Origin: Polynucleobacter yangtzensis
GTDB lineage: Bacteria; Pseudomonadota; Gammaproteobacteria; Burkholderiales; Burkholderiaceae
Direction of reading: 5' to 3'
Assembly: GCF_001595965.1 (NCBI RefSeq)
Contig: NZ_LOJI01000035.1
Span: 195,770 to 259,769, forward strand
Length of the DNA: 64,000 bases
The notes below the pieces were generated by a model. That model did not search any database. It worked only from the letters and a program-made list of their open reading frames with translations, and was not told where the DNA came from. Shown one piece after another: positions 56,144-64,000 of the stretch (position 1 is its first letter; each line of letters begins with the position of its first letter). The translations under genes were made by a program, and so were the position numbers.

Positions 56144-56829
56144 GCGATTTGCTAAAAAAATTAGACGCTCATCTACCGTTTAATAAAACTGAACGCATCA
56201 TCATTGGTGTTGTATTGCTCTTTCACGCCCTGCCTGCGTTAGAGTTTTTACACCTCAGTAAGCGCCCTCCTCCAATGGACGACACACGGGTCATGGCAAA
56301 CCTAGTTAGCCCAGAGGCTAGCAAGACTCAACAGCCGCCCGCCGCCACTCCACCAAAGCCCAAAGAAGAGAAGAAAGTAGCAAAGGAAAAGCCTCAAGAA
56401 AAGCCATCTGAGAAGCCGAGTCCTACGCAGGCGCAACAGCCTCCAGCGCAACAAAACCAATCTCAAAGCAAATCAGAGACTCAACCACAGAATGCAGCGG
56501 TAGCCCCTGCAACCAGTGGGGGTGCTAGTGGGACTCCTATTCAAACGGACATTGGTAAACTGGTTGTGGTTTATCAGCCTGATGCAGATGCTTATTACCC
56601 GTCCTTTTCGAAACGCTCTGGTGAGCAAGGAACTGCTGTAGTTCGATTGATTATTGATGAAACAGGTAGCGTAGAAGATGTAGCCTTACTGCAATCAAGC
56701 ACCTTCCCCAGGTTGGATCGTGCCGCAACAGAAATTGGCAAACGTTATCGCTTTAAACCTTTTGTAGTAAATGGCTCACCCCAAAGAATTTCAACTAATC
56801 TCTTAATTAAATTTAACCTCAAGAATTAA
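56140..56829 (+). CDS. tonB: TonB-family energy transducer
   Basis: 229 aa: one N-terminal helix (about residues 20-38), a Pro/Lys/Glu-rich spacer (about 60-110, PPKPKEEKKVAKEKPQEKPS) that spans the periplasm, and a C-terminal TonB domain (about 140-229, YYPSFSKRSGEQGTAVVRLIIDETGSV...RYRFKPFVVNG). The N-terminal helix lacks the exact SxxxH spacing of E. coli TonB but has His30 in LLFHALPALEF. Operon with exbB and exbD. Confidence 0.9.
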   Translation: MSDLLKKLDAHLPFNKTERIIIGVVLLFHALPALEFLHLSKRPPPMDDTRVMANLVSPEASKTQQPPAATPPKPKEEKKVAKEKPQEKPSEKPSPTQAQQPPAQQNQSQSKSETQPQNAAVAPATSGGASGTPIQTDIGKLVVVYQPDADAYYPSFSKRSGEQGTAVVRLIIDETGSVEDVALLQSSTFPRLDRAATEIGKRYRFKPFVVNGSPQRISTNLLIKFNLKN

Positions 56830-56834
56830 TCAAT

Positions 56835-57527
56835 ATGAATACACCATTTGGCATAGCAAATCTCTGGCTTGAAGGCGATGCAATTACGAGATTCGTTGCA
56901 ATCGCTCTACTCATCTGCTCTATTGTGACTTGGGTAATCTTGCTCACTCGACTTTGGGATCTGCGCAATCTACGTAAACTGAAACCTGAGCTTGAGCAAT
57001 TCTGGCGTGCCACCTCTTTTGATGAAGGTCTAAAAGTGTTTAGCAACCATTCATCCAATCCCTACTATCAAATTGCAAAGTTGGCGACCAAGGCATCAGC
57101 CCACCACCAAAACCAATCCTCTAATCACCGTGAATTACTGCAAACACTGAATTACTCCGAATGGATGGCTAGAAGCGTAAAGAACAGTATTGATGCCATT
57201 GCTGCTGGACTACAAAAAGGCTTGACCTTCTTAGGCTCTACTGGCGCGATTGCCCCCTTCATTGGTCTCTTCGGAACTGTTTGGGGCATCTACCATGCAT
57301 TAATCGCCATCAGCAGCTCTGGTAGCGCACAAATAGATCAGGTTGCCGGCCCTATTGGTGAAGCACTCATCATGACTGCTTTTGGTTTGGCCGTAGCGAT
57401 TCCTGCAGTTCTGGGTTTTAACGCCATTAATCGTGCTAACAAATTATTTGTTGCGGACTTAAACCGCTTTGGCAATGACTTATTGGCCTACTTTGTTACT
57501 GGTGCTCGCGTTAACTCCGGGGAATAG
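56835..57527 (+). CDS. exbB: MotA/TolQ/ExbB proton channel protein
   Basis: 230 aa with three helices: about 20-40 (FVAIALLICSIVTWVILLT), about 140-165 and about 175-200. The ExbB signature GLTFLGSTGAIAPFIGLFGTVWGIYHALIAIS and PIGEALIMTAFGLAVAIPAVLGFNAINR are intact. With ExbD it makes the inner-membrane motor that energises TonB. Confidence 0.95.
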   Translation: MNTPFGIANLWLEGDAITRFVAIALLICSIVTWVILLTRLWDLRNLRKLKPELEQFWRATSFDEGLKVFSNHSSNPYYQIAKLATKASAHHQNQSSNHRELLQTLNYSEWMARSVKNSIDAIAAGLQKGLTFLGSTGAIAPFIGLFGTVWGIYHALIAISSSGSAQIDQVAGPIGEALIMTAFGLAVAIPAVLGFNAINRANKLFVADLNRFGNDLLAYFVTGARVNSGE

Positions 57528-57529
57528 TC

Positions 57530-57943
57530 ATGTCTTTTCATATTCAAGACGACCAAAACGACGATAGCATCATGTCGGAAATCAATATGACGCCGATGGT
57601 GGACGTCATGTTGGTACTGCTAATTATTTTCATCATCACACTTCCCGTAATTCAACAAGCGGTGAAGGTGGAGTTGCCCAAGGCCAATAGCGTACGCAAT
57701 GAAGTGAAGCCAGAATCAGTTCAGCTCTCTATTGACGCTAATGGTCAAATCTTCTGGAATAGCACAGCAATTGATCTGAAGACTTTTGATGGATATGCTG
57801 AAAAAGCCGCTCAGAAGGATCCACAACCGGAAATTAACCTACGGGCAGACAAGTCGGTAAAGTATGAATACGTAGCGCAGGTTCTTGCTGCATCACGCCG
57901 CGCAGGTTTAACTAAATTGGGATTTGTGACTGAGCCAAACTAA
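57530..57943 (+). CDS. exbD: ExbD/TolR biopolymer transport protein
   Basis: 137 aa. The N-terminal EINMTPMVDVMLVLLIIFII carries the essential Asp of the ExbD/TolR helix; the periplasmic part ends VLAASRRAGLTKLGFVTEP. Two bases after exbB. Completes the TonB-ExbB-ExbD motor. Confidence 0.95.
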   Translation: MSFHIQDDQNDDSIMSEINMTPMVDVMLVLLIIFIITLPVIQQAVKVELPKANSVRNEVKPESVQLSIDANGQIFWNSTAIDLKTFDGYAEKAAQKDPQPEINLRADKSVKYEYVAQVLAASRRAGLTKLGFVTEPN

Positions 57944-57966
57944 GTTTTGGCTGACAATAGTTGAGC

Positions 57967-58434
57967 TTACTTAATCTTGTAAGGCGCTTTGGATAGCAAG
58001 CAAGTCTCCTCGCTAGTGTGAGTACCGTTACCTATGGTGGCACCTAGGATGCCACCCTGTATTTTTTCCACCTTCTTGAACTTGCCGGTAACCGGATCAA
58101 GAGTGATATTGGTAATGACATTACCTGCCGGATAGGAAACTCCCATCACCTCTTCTGGCTGAAACTTTGCTTCGATAGAAATCAAAATATTCGGGCGTGC
58201 AAGAGTAACACTCTTCACCACCTGTGATCCGAAAGCATCAGACTGATCCAAGTCGCGATCATCTAAAAAGACCTTTGCCTTTTGGGAACCAGAAGCAAGC
58301 ATGAGTTTCATTGCGTATTCTTCGGTATAACCTTTCTCAGAACGCTTGCACTGAAACTCCATGACATCAACACCCCATGCAAGAGCAGATGAAATAGTCA
58401 AGCAGGAGCAAATGAGAAGTTTGGGTAAATTCAT
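57967..58434 (-). CDS. Exported protein of unknown function
   Basis: 155 aa with a signal peptide (MNLPKLLICSCLTISSALAW). The mature part holds two Cys residues (FQCKRSEKGY and EETCLLSKAPYKIK) that may form a disulfide linking the ends, and predicted beta strands. No family recognised. It starts 20 bases after the CCA end of tRNA-Leu on the same strand, so it may be transcribed with the tRNA; it converges on exbD. Confidence 0.6.
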   Translation of the reverse strand: MNLPKLLICSCLTISSALAWGVDVMEFQCKRSEKGYTEEYAMKLMLASGSQKAKVFLDDRDLDQSDAFGSQVVKSVTLARPNILISIEAKFQPEEVMGVSYPAGNVITNITLDPVTGKFKKVEKIQGGILGATIGNGTHTSEETCLLSKAPYKIK

Positions 58435-58454
58435 AAGTGAGGTATGAGTGTCTT

Positions 58455-58543
58455 TGGTGCCCGAGGCCGGAATCGAACCGGCACGACTTTTTTGAGTCGG
58501 CAGATTTTAAATCTGCTGTGTCTACCGATTTCACCACTCGGGC
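58455..58543 (-). tRNA. tRNA-Leu (TAA)
   Basis: 89-nt class II tRNA with encoded CCA. Acceptor GCCCGAG/CTCGGGC, discriminator A, anticodon stem CAGAT/ATCTG around TTTAAAA gives anticodon TAA (reads UUA/UUG). Long variable arm and T arm CCGGTTCGATTCCGG are present. Confidence 0.97.
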
Positions 58544-58553
58544 TCGCACAAAC

Positions 58554-58583
58554 AATAAAGCCGTGCTAAATAAATCAAGACAA
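58554..58583 (-). promoter_or_regulatory. Promoter of tRNA-Leu (TAA)
   Basis: On the minus strand a TTGTCT -35 element (58578-58583) and TTTATT -10 element (58554-58559) are 18 bases apart; the -10 ends 10 bases before the mature tRNA, as for the Ser(GGA) and Arg(ACG) tRNAs. Confidence 0.45.
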
Positions 58584-58678
58584 GCGAAATTTTAGCATGC
58601 AAGCCTGTTGCCAGCCCCTGAAGCTCCTTTTGGGCGGCTGACCAAGGCCGGACTTGATAAAGCAATTAAAATACCTTC

Positions 58679-61138
58679 ATGAATTTACCGGCTAAACCAT
58701 CTAGACCAAATACGTTTTTACGGGTCTTTTTTTGGCTTATCGGACTTTGCCTTGTGGCTGGATTAGCTGTAACTGTGGCCTATTTATATTCGGCTCAATC
58801 CAATATTTCCGGCAAGCGCACAATTAAGAGTCTGGGTGACTCGATTGCAATCACATTTGATGAGGTCGACATTCCTCATATCAAAGCAAAAAGTCAGGCT
58901 GATGCTTACTTTGCCTTGGGCTATCTTCACGCTAGCGAGCGCTCGTGGCAAATGGAAATGAACCGCCGCATTGCCAGTGGTCGACTCTCAGAAATTCTAG
59001 GAAACGATACTGTCAAAATTGATCGCTTTGTGCGCACCTTGGGCATCAAGCGCGCAGCAGAACGTCAATTTGATCGCTACCCTGTTTCTGCCAAGAGATT
59101 ATTACAAGCTTATGCAGATGGTGTGAATGCTGGCAATGCGCAGCTGGGATGGGCGCTACCAATTGAGTATTTTTTGACAGGATCCAAGCCGGGCCACTGG
59201 TCTCCAACTGATAGTGTTGCCTGGATGCTCATGATGGCTTACGACCTTGGTGGTAACTGGCATAAAGAATTGCAAAGGCTAGAGCTATCTCAATATCTCA
59301 GCACTAAACAAGTTTGGGAAGTTACCCCACCAAATGAACCTGGTGAACCCGTCAGCAATATGGATTTTTCCAAGCTATATCGAGATCTGCAAGTGTTTCA
59401 TCCAACTCCCGGCCCAGCAGAAGCTAAACCTCAAAATTTGCCAGCAACAGAGTTAAGCCAGTGGTATCGACTTGGCGGGAAAGATGGTATCGGCTCAAAC
59501 AACTGGGCCCTAAGCGGAAAGTTAAGCTCTACTGGAAAGCCTTTATTAGCCAATGACCCCCATCTTGGCTTATCCGCTCCGGCTATTTGGTATTTTGCAC
59601 ATCTTGAGGCACCAGGAATCAATGTGATTGGTGCAACCCTACCCGGAATTCCGGGAGTTGTTTTGGGAAGAACGGATAAGTACGCATGGAGCTTTACTAA
59701 TACTGGGCCAGATGTACAAGACCTATACATCGAACAAATTGATACCAAGAATCCCGGTATGTATCGCGGTCCAGATGGTCCACTGCCTTTTAAAGTTCAC
59801 CAAGAAATTATCGATATCAAAGGAGCGCCCTCTTTTACTTTTTTAGTAAAGGAAACTCGACATGGACCAGTGATTTCGGATTCATACCGCCAAGCTAAAC
59901 GTGTGATTAATACCGATCGCTTTGCGTTAGCACTTCGATGGACGGCACTTGATATTGAAAATCAATCTGTGGTTGGTTTGTTGGAAATGAACCGCTCTGC
60001 CGATCTTGATCAATTTAAACAAGCATTACGAAAAAATTACGCCCCCATGCAAAATGTGGTGATGGCTGATACGGAAGGCAATATTGCCTATCAAGCCGCT
60101 GGCATTGCTCCAAAGCGACTCCTGCATCATGGTTTATATGGAGTAGCTCCAGCGCTTGGCTGGGAGAAGCAATACGACTGGAATGGTTACGTTCCCTTTG
60201 AGCAACTTCCCGCCAGCAACAATCCCGAGCAAGGGTGGATTGCCACAGCCAATCAAAAGATCATGGCAGCGAATGATCCTAATCCTTTGACTGGTGACTG
60301 GGAATTGCCAACGCGCTATCACCGCATTGTTGATCTCATCAAAGCAAAAAGTATTCACTCATTTGATGATATGAAAACAATGCAAGGCGATACCCTATCT
60401 CTTGCCGCCACGCCACTTCTAGATCTTTTTAAGTCTAGCCAGTCATCTCACCCTTTAAACGCAAAAGCAATGGAGATTGCCAGAAATTTTGATGGTGATA
60501 TGAAAGTGGATAGCGCAGGCGCTCTTATTTTCAATGCCTGGGCAGATCAACTTACTCGCAACCTCTTTTCGCGCTTAAGTTATTTGTTCACCGAAAATTA
60601 TGGCTCACGAAACTATCGTGCACCCCTACTTAACCAGGTACAAAATCCTAATAGCCCATGGTGTGACAACCCTAAAACGGAGCGCGTGGAGTCTTGCCAG
60701 GAATCAGCTAATCTTGCTCTTGATAAGGCGCTGGATTACCTCAGCAAAGAGTATGGCAATGATCCTCAGTCCTGGGCTTGGGGAAAAGCGCACTTAGCCA
60801 TCTCCGAGCATCGTCCATTTAGCAAAATTCCTCTGTTGGGAGACTTCTTTAATATCAAAACCCCATTCCCTGGAGACAGCTTTTCAGTCAACGTCGGACG
60901 CTTAGAGCTAATGCAATCTAAAAATCCATATGAAACCCTTCAGGCCCCTAGCTTAAGGACTGTCTTCGATTTCTCAGACCTAGAAAAATCTGTCTTTGTC
61001 TATCAAACGGGCCAGTCGGGATGGGTGCAAAGCAAGCTGTACCGCAATATGAATGCTCTTTGGGCTAAAAATGATTACCTCCCCTTGCAGATGAAATCTG
61101 AAAAAATCAGTCGCCAGCTAGAATTGAGCAATAAATAG
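58679..61138 (+). CDS. Penicillin acylase family protein (Ntn amidase)
   Basis: 819 aa N-terminal nucleophile hydrolase made as a proenzyme: N-terminal signal/anchor (about residues 15-38), alpha chain with YFALGYLHASERSWQMEM, a spacer, then the beta chain beginning at Ser273 in GIGSNNWALSG, the expected self-cleavage point and catalytic nucleophile. NDPHLGLSAPAIWYF and PNSPWCDN follow. Family members include penicillin G acylases and acyl-homoserine-lactone acylases, so the substrate (antibiotic, quorum signal, or other amide) cannot be told. Periplasmic location likely. Confidence 0.9.
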   Translation: MNLPAKPSRPNTFLRVFFWLIGLCLVAGLAVTVAYLYSAQSNISGKRTIKSLGDSIAITFDEVDIPHIKAKSQADAYFALGYLHASERSWQMEMNRRIASGRLSEILGNDTVKIDRFVRTLGIKRAAERQFDRYPVSAKRLLQAYADGVNAGNAQLGWALPIEYFLTGSKPGHWSPTDSVAWMLMMAYDLGGNWHKELQRLELSQYLSTKQVWEVTPPNEPGEPVSNMDFSKLYRDLQVFHPTPGPAEAKPQNLPATELSQWYRLGGKDGIGSNNWALSGKLSSTGKPLLANDPHLGLSAPAIWYFAHLEAPGINVIGATLPGIPGVVLGRTDKYAWSFTNTGPDVQDLYIEQIDTKNPGMYRGPDGPLPFKVHQEIIDIKGAPSFTFLVKETRHGPVISDSYRQAKRVINTDRFALALRWTALDIENQSVVGLLEMNRSADLDQFKQALRKNYAPMQNVVMADTEGNIAYQAAGIAPKRLLHHGLYGVAPALGWEKQYDWNGYVPFEQLPASNNPEQGWIATANQKIMAANDPNPLTGDWELPTRYHRIVDLIKAKSIHSFDDMKTMQGDTLSLAATPLLDLFKSSQSSHPLNAKAMEIARNFDGDMKVDSAGALIFNAWADQLTRNLFSRLSYLFTENYGSRNYRAPLLNQVQNPNSPWCDNPKTERVESCQESANLALDKALDYLSKEYGNDPQSWAWGKAHLAISEHRPFSKIPLLGDFFNIKTPFPGDSFSVNVGRLELMQSKNPYETLQAPSLRTVFDFSDLEKSVFVYQTGQSGWVQSKLYRNMNALWAKNDYLPLQMKSEKISRQLELSNK

Positions 61139-61153
61139 TGTTCCAAGCTTTTT

Positions 61154-61182
61154 TTGGCACATCAACTAGAGCTAGTTAAAAT
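61154..61182 (+). promoter_or_regulatory. Sigma-70 type promoter of the 61225 gene
   Basis: TTGGCA and TAAAAT are separated by exactly 17 bases; the predicted start point is about 35 bases before the ATG, which has AGGA upstream. Confidence 0.6.
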
Positions 61183-61224
61183 ACTCTATCAATGTCAACA
61201 GTCATTAATAAGGACTAAATTCCC

Positions 61225-61629
61225 ATGAAATCCATTGCCACCCTACTTACTATGTCTGCTGCGTTACTCGTTAGTGGAAATGCTTTAGCTGCTTGGCAAG
61301 AGATTGGTAAAAATGATCAATCAGTTGTATTTGTGGATACCGCCACTTTGCAAACCCAAGGTAATTTGGCGCAAATCATGTCGATGTTGGACTTTTTAAA
61401 ACCTGGTCAAGATCCGCAAACTAAAGAGAACGTAAATTCAATTATTGGTTTGAATGAATATGATTGCAGCACCGGGAAATACCGCCCACTTGAATTTAAA
61501 GTTTTCACTGGAAATCGCGGCAAGGGCAAAGTCATCGTAGATCAAAAAACTCCTGATAGCGTTTTTGAAGCCATTCCAAATGGCTCATGGGCAGCTGGAG
61601 TATTTAATGTTGCGTGTCGCAGCAAATAA
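61225..61629 (+). CDS. Small exported protein, adhesin-E-like
   Basis: 134 aa with signal peptide MKSIATLLTMSAALLVSGNA, cleavage after ALA. The mature start WQEIGKNDQSVVFVDTATLQTQGNLAQIMSMLDF follows the pattern of surface-adhesin protein E-like domains, with two Cys residues (NEYDCSTGKY; FNVACRSK). Family assignment is tentative. The 3' end overlaps the next gene by 23 bases. Confidence 0.65.
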   Translation: MKSIATLLTMSAALLVSGNALAAWQEIGKNDQSVVFVDTATLQTQGNLAQIMSMLDFLKPGQDPQTKENVNSIIGLNEYDCSTGKYRPLEFKVFTGNRGKGKVIVDQKTPDSVFEAIPNGSWAAGVFNVACRSK

Positions 61630-61990
61630 ACATCATCACTGGGGGTGGAAAACTGCCCTTGGGCTTGGCTTCATTTTTGCATTGGGATTATTGACCGCTT
61701 GCGCCGCCCCGCTGGCAGTCCTAAGCAGTAGCGGTACAGCCGCAGCTAGTACTGCAGGTACTGCTGCGATTGCCAATCCCAGTACTGCAGCTAGCTTAGC
61801 CTCTACCGCGGCGACAGGAAAATCCCCCTTAGAACATGCCGCATCCGCGGCAACCAAAAAGGAATGTAGTTTCTTTAATGTCATCGACTCCAAACCTATC
61901 TGCATTGAAGTCGTTTTACCCACTGTCACAGATAAAAGCGAACCTTTATTGGGTCCAGCGGACTCAAGTAAAGACACCGCTAAGCAATAG
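61607..61990 (+). CDS. Small lipoprotein with Ala/Ser/Thr-rich segment
   Basis: 127 aa from ATG 61607; the lipobox is ALGLLTAC, Cys31 the lipidation site, with a His/Trp-rich N terminus (NKHHHWGWK). The mature half has a low-complexity Ala/Ser/Thr stretch (including repeated AGTACTGCAG at DNA level) and then ECSFFNVIDSKPICIEVVLP. Overlaps the upstream gene in another frame by 23 bases, so coupled translation is plausible. Function unknown. Confidence 0.6.
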   Translation: MLRVAANKHHHWGWKTALGLGFIFALGLLTACAAPLAVLSSSGTAAASTAGTAAIANPSTAASLASTAATGKSPLEHAASAATKKECSFFNVIDSKPICIEVVLPTVTDKSEPLLGPADSSKDTAKQ

Positions 61991-62062
61991 CGCTTTACTT
62001 GCCCCCTCAAAGACATAACAGACTAAAATTAGCACTTATTAGCAATCAACTGACGATTTAAT

Positions 62063-62917
62063 ATGGCCACAGAAAACTACTACCTCACCCTTACCTGCCC
62101 AAATAAGCCCGGAATTGTTGCTGCAGTTTCTACTTATATTTTTGAACTGGGTGGCGACATTGAAGAAGCTCAACAGTTTGATGACAAGGCCTCCAAACGA
62201 TTCTTTATGCGGGTGAGCTTTAGCTGCCCTGCGAATGCCGAATCATTGAGAGCTGGTTTTTTAGAAATTGCCAAGCGCTTTGAGCTTACTTGGGAATTGC
62301 GTGCCGTCAAAGATCTCAAGCGTGTCTTGATCATGGCCTCAAAACTAGATCATTGCTTGGTTGACTTGCTTTACCGCTGGCGTATCGGCGAATTGCCAAT
62401 GATTATTTGCGGTATTGTTTCCAATCACCCTCGTGACGTATACGCTAGCATCGACTTTGCTGATATTCCTTTCTATCACCTGCCAGTGACTCCAGAAACC
62501 AAGCCGGCTCAAGAAGCAAAACTGCTAGAGATCGTCGCTGACTCTAAAGTGGATATGGTGATATTGGCGCGTTACATGCAGATCTTGTCTGACGATTTAT
62601 CAACCAAGCTTTCTGGGCGCTGTATCAACGTGCATCACTCATTCTTACCAAGCTTTAAAGGTGCCAAACCTTACCATCAAGCTCACGCCCGCGGCATCAA
62701 GCTCATCGGCGCTACCGCTCATTTTGTTACCAGCGATTTAGATGAAGGTCCGATCATTGAGCAAGACGTTACACGCGTTACGCATGGCGATACACCAGAC
62801 GATTTAGTGCGTAAGGGTCGTGATTTGGAACGTACGGTTCTCTCTAGAGCTCTACGTTACTACCTACATGATCGCGTTCTCATTAATGGCGCGACTTCAG
62901 TAGTCTTCTCCGACTAA
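62063..62917 (+). CDS. purU: Formyltetrahydrofolate deformylase
   Basis: Releases formate from 10-formyl-THF. 284 aa: N-terminal ACT domain (LTCPNKPGIVAAVSTYIFELGGDIEEA, residues about 8-80) then a formyltransferase-like domain with VHHSFLPSFKGAKPYHQAHARGIKLIGATAHFVTSDLDEGPIIEQD carrying the catalytic Asn/His/Asp region. Its product formate could feed the formate dehydrogenase encoded about 15 kb away. Converges on soxA. Confidence 0.95.
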   Translation: MATENYYLTLTCPNKPGIVAAVSTYIFELGGDIEEAQQFDDKASKRFFMRVSFSCPANAESLRAGFLEIAKRFELTWELRAVKDLKRVLIMASKLDHCLVDLLYRWRIGELPMIICGIVSNHPRDVYASIDFADIPFYHLPVTPETKPAQEAKLLEIVADSKVDMVILARYMQILSDDLSTKLSGRCINVHHSFLPSFKGAKPYHQAHARGIKLIGATAHFVTSDLDEGPIIEQDVTRVTHGDTPDDLVRKGRDLERTVLSRALRYYLHDRVLINGATSVVFSD

Positions 62918-62932
62918 TATAGTGGGAGCTGT

Positions 62933-63715
62933 TTAAGGCCTTACCCCTGGAGACTCCAGAGGTAAGCCTCTAGCACGCCACATCAGAAATAACTCTAACT
63001 GCGCCATCTCTGGCGAACCATATTCAAACTGTTGAGCCCTAACACCGCTCATGCAGTTACGAAGTCGACGTTGCACAGAACCCAAGGTTTGCCATTCCAA
63101 ACGGTAAATAGGGTAAGCATTAGGATGTCCCTGTGGAATCAGACTTCCACCCAACTTCAGACCCGCCCTATCTTCATGGCATTGCGCACAAGATAAATTA
63201 AGTTGCCCCATCCTCTCATTAAATGTCTGGCGACCTTTCTTCAAAAAGGGTGCATTTGCTGAAGTCTCGCTGATGGAGATGGGCATGCCTTTAGATTGAA
63301 AAGCGACAAAGGCTGTTAGCGCCAAAAGATCTTTACTCTCATAAGTCAATGGGGATGCTCCCTGCGCTCCAACGCGACACTGATTTATTTGCCCTTCCAG
63401 AGTCTGCAATTTACCTTTGATCACCTTTGGAAACTGAGTGGCTACACCACGCATCGATTTCTTTGCATCGCCATGACAAGAGCTGCAGGACTTATTTTGA
63501 GGGCCTATTTTTTGCTGCCATAAAGTCTCGCCATCACCCAGCCAAAACATTGCAGGATTTAATGAAGGGTCGTCCTGCATTGCTTTGTTTTCAGCAGACA
63601 TCAACTCATAGCTAGATTGCTGCTTTACTGTGACCTCTTTTGGAACGCCCTGCACAAGGGAGCTCCCCAGAGTGAAAAAGCCAACACTAAGAAATAGAGA
63701 AAGAGCTAAGTTCAC
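62933..63715 (-). CDS. soxA: Sulfur-oxidation c-type cytochrome SoxA
   Basis: 260-aa exported diheme cytochrome of the thiosulfate-oxidising Sox system. A signal peptide (SLFLSVGFFTLGSSLVQG) is followed by heme motifs C77-x2-C80-H81 and C176-x2-C179-H180 and by Cys221 in RNCMSGVRA, the position of the active-site ligand Cys222 of Rhodovulum SoxA. The GTG start overlaps the soxZ stop (GTGA). With SoxX it joins thiosulfate to SoxY; soxX is not in this window. Confidence 0.92.
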   Translation of the reverse strand: MNLALSLFLSVGFFTLGSSLVQGVPKEVTVKQQSSYELMSAENKAMQDDPSLNPAMFWLGDGETLWQQKIGPQNKSCSSCHGDAKKSMRGVATQFPKVIKGKLQTLEGQINQCRVGAQGASPLTYESKDLLALTAFVAFQSKGMPISISETSANAPFLKKGRQTFNERMGQLNLSCAQCHEDRAGLKLGGSLIPQGHPNAYPIYRLEWQTLGSVQRRLRNCMSGVRAQQFEYGSPEMAQLELFLMWRARGLPLESPGVRP

Positions 63716-64000
63716 GAAACAGTAATACTAGCCTGATTTACTGCTTCATAACCACCATCTCCAACCCACTTAAATTCAAGAGTTCCAGATTCTACTGCGA
63801 CAGTGGTGAAGATAATTAAGGGGTTGGCGCCAATACCAGAATAGAAATCTGCCTTGAATACCTCTACATTGTTATAGGTACATGTAAACGTGCGAATAAT
63901 GTCGCGAGGAATCTGCTTACCGCCTTCGGTATAACGGAAACCTGACTCCATATCATGCTGCGCAATCGCACGAATCTCAATAATGGAACCTTTCTTTGCC
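63712..64000 (-). CDS. soxZ: Thiosulfate carrier SoxZ subunit (5' truncated by window)
   Basis: The frame stays open to the window edge, so the gene is incomplete at the N terminus. The visible start AKKGSIIEIRAIAQHDMESG and the following RYTEGGKQIPRDIIRTFTC match SoxZ, whose partner SoxY carries the sulfur chain. An internal ATG at 63951 is not the real start because conserved SoxZ sequence continues upstream of it. soxA overlaps its 3' end. Confidence 0.9.
   Translation of the reverse strand, partial: AKKGSIIEIRAIAQHDMESGFRYTEGGKQIPRDIIRTFTCTYNNVEVFKADFYSGIGANPLIIFTTVAVESGTLEFKWVGDGGYEAVNQASITVS

Noticed and set aside
61690..61860. AGTACTGCAG direct repeats
   Set aside because: They arise from the Ala/Thr/Ser-rich codons of the lipoprotein and show no regular period.
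61636..62016. 126-codon open frame antisense to the small lipoprotein gene
   Set aside because: It mirrors the Ala/Ser/Thr-rich low-complexity stretch of the plus-strand gene and has no start support; the plus-strand frame has a lipobox and coupling to its neighbour.

Overview
The window looks like a chromosomal segment of a freshwater betaproteobacterium of the Burkholderiaceae, most probably Polynucleobacter. This is inferred from gene order (ilvBNC-psd-pssA-leuA; greB-spoT-rpoZ-gmk-yicC-rph-rdgB-hemW), from the many Bug/TctC-type periplasmic binding proteins, and from the modest G+C by eye; no database search was run. Genes are densely packed, no gene-free stretch exceeds about 200 bases, and I see no phage, insertion sequence, CRISPR array or rRNA. 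It is mostly ordinary core genome with a few accessory patches.

Layout. 1-6.8 kb: branched-chain amino acid operon on the minus strand (ilvB, ilvN, ilvC) that also carries the two phosphatidylethanolamine genes psd and pssA and ends in leuA; a leucine-rich leader peptide plus a terminator hairpin lies just before leuA and looks like a transcription attenuator. 7.0-9.2 kb: plus-strand cluster of an ECF-like sigma factor with DUF3619, DUF3106 and RDD proteins. 9.2-17.0 kb: minus-strand operon of an MlaE/F/D-type lipid ABC importer, an auxiliary lipoprotein, a Bug protein, an atypical SDR and a large FtsX-type permease. 17.1-24.5 kb: tRNA-Arg back to back with greB, then spoT-rpoZ-gmk-yicC (minus) divergent from rph-rdgB-hemW (plus). 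24.5-27.7 kb: Bug protein and enoyl-CoA hydratase divergent from a CoA-transferase. 27.7-33.3 kb: exported alkylsulfatase, orphan histidine kinase, outer-membrane barrel, repeat protein, tRNA-Ser(UGA). 33.3-43.3 kb: FAD oxidoreductase, pgi, phosphoglucomutase/phosphomannomutase, nadA, nadC, a HigBA-like toxin-antitoxin pair, an anchored TAXI-type binding protein, nadB. 43.4-51.4 kb: NAD-linked formate dehydrogenase (two large subunits), a small lipoprotein, DUF748 and YciI proteins. 51.5-58.5 kb: tRNA-Ser(GGA), acs, class I fumarase, murI-tonB-exbB-exbD, an unknown exported protein, tRNA-Leu(UAA). 58.7-64 kb: penicillin-acylase family enzyme, two small exported proteins, purU, and soxA plus the 5'-truncated soxZ at the window edge.

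Together the genes describe an aerobic heterotroph with extra electron sources (formate and, from soxZA, reduced sulfur), NAD synthesis from aspartate (nadA, nadB, nadC all present), acetate activation, and extensive envelope transport. The observations I consider most worth checking are the leu attenuator, the tRNA-Arg/greB intergenic palindrome that may leave greB leaderless, the uncharacterised sigma-DUF3619-DUF3106-RDD cluster, and the lipid-transport operon that includes an SDR lacking its catalytic Tyr and Lys. I did not find anything that clearly amounts to a wholly new system.
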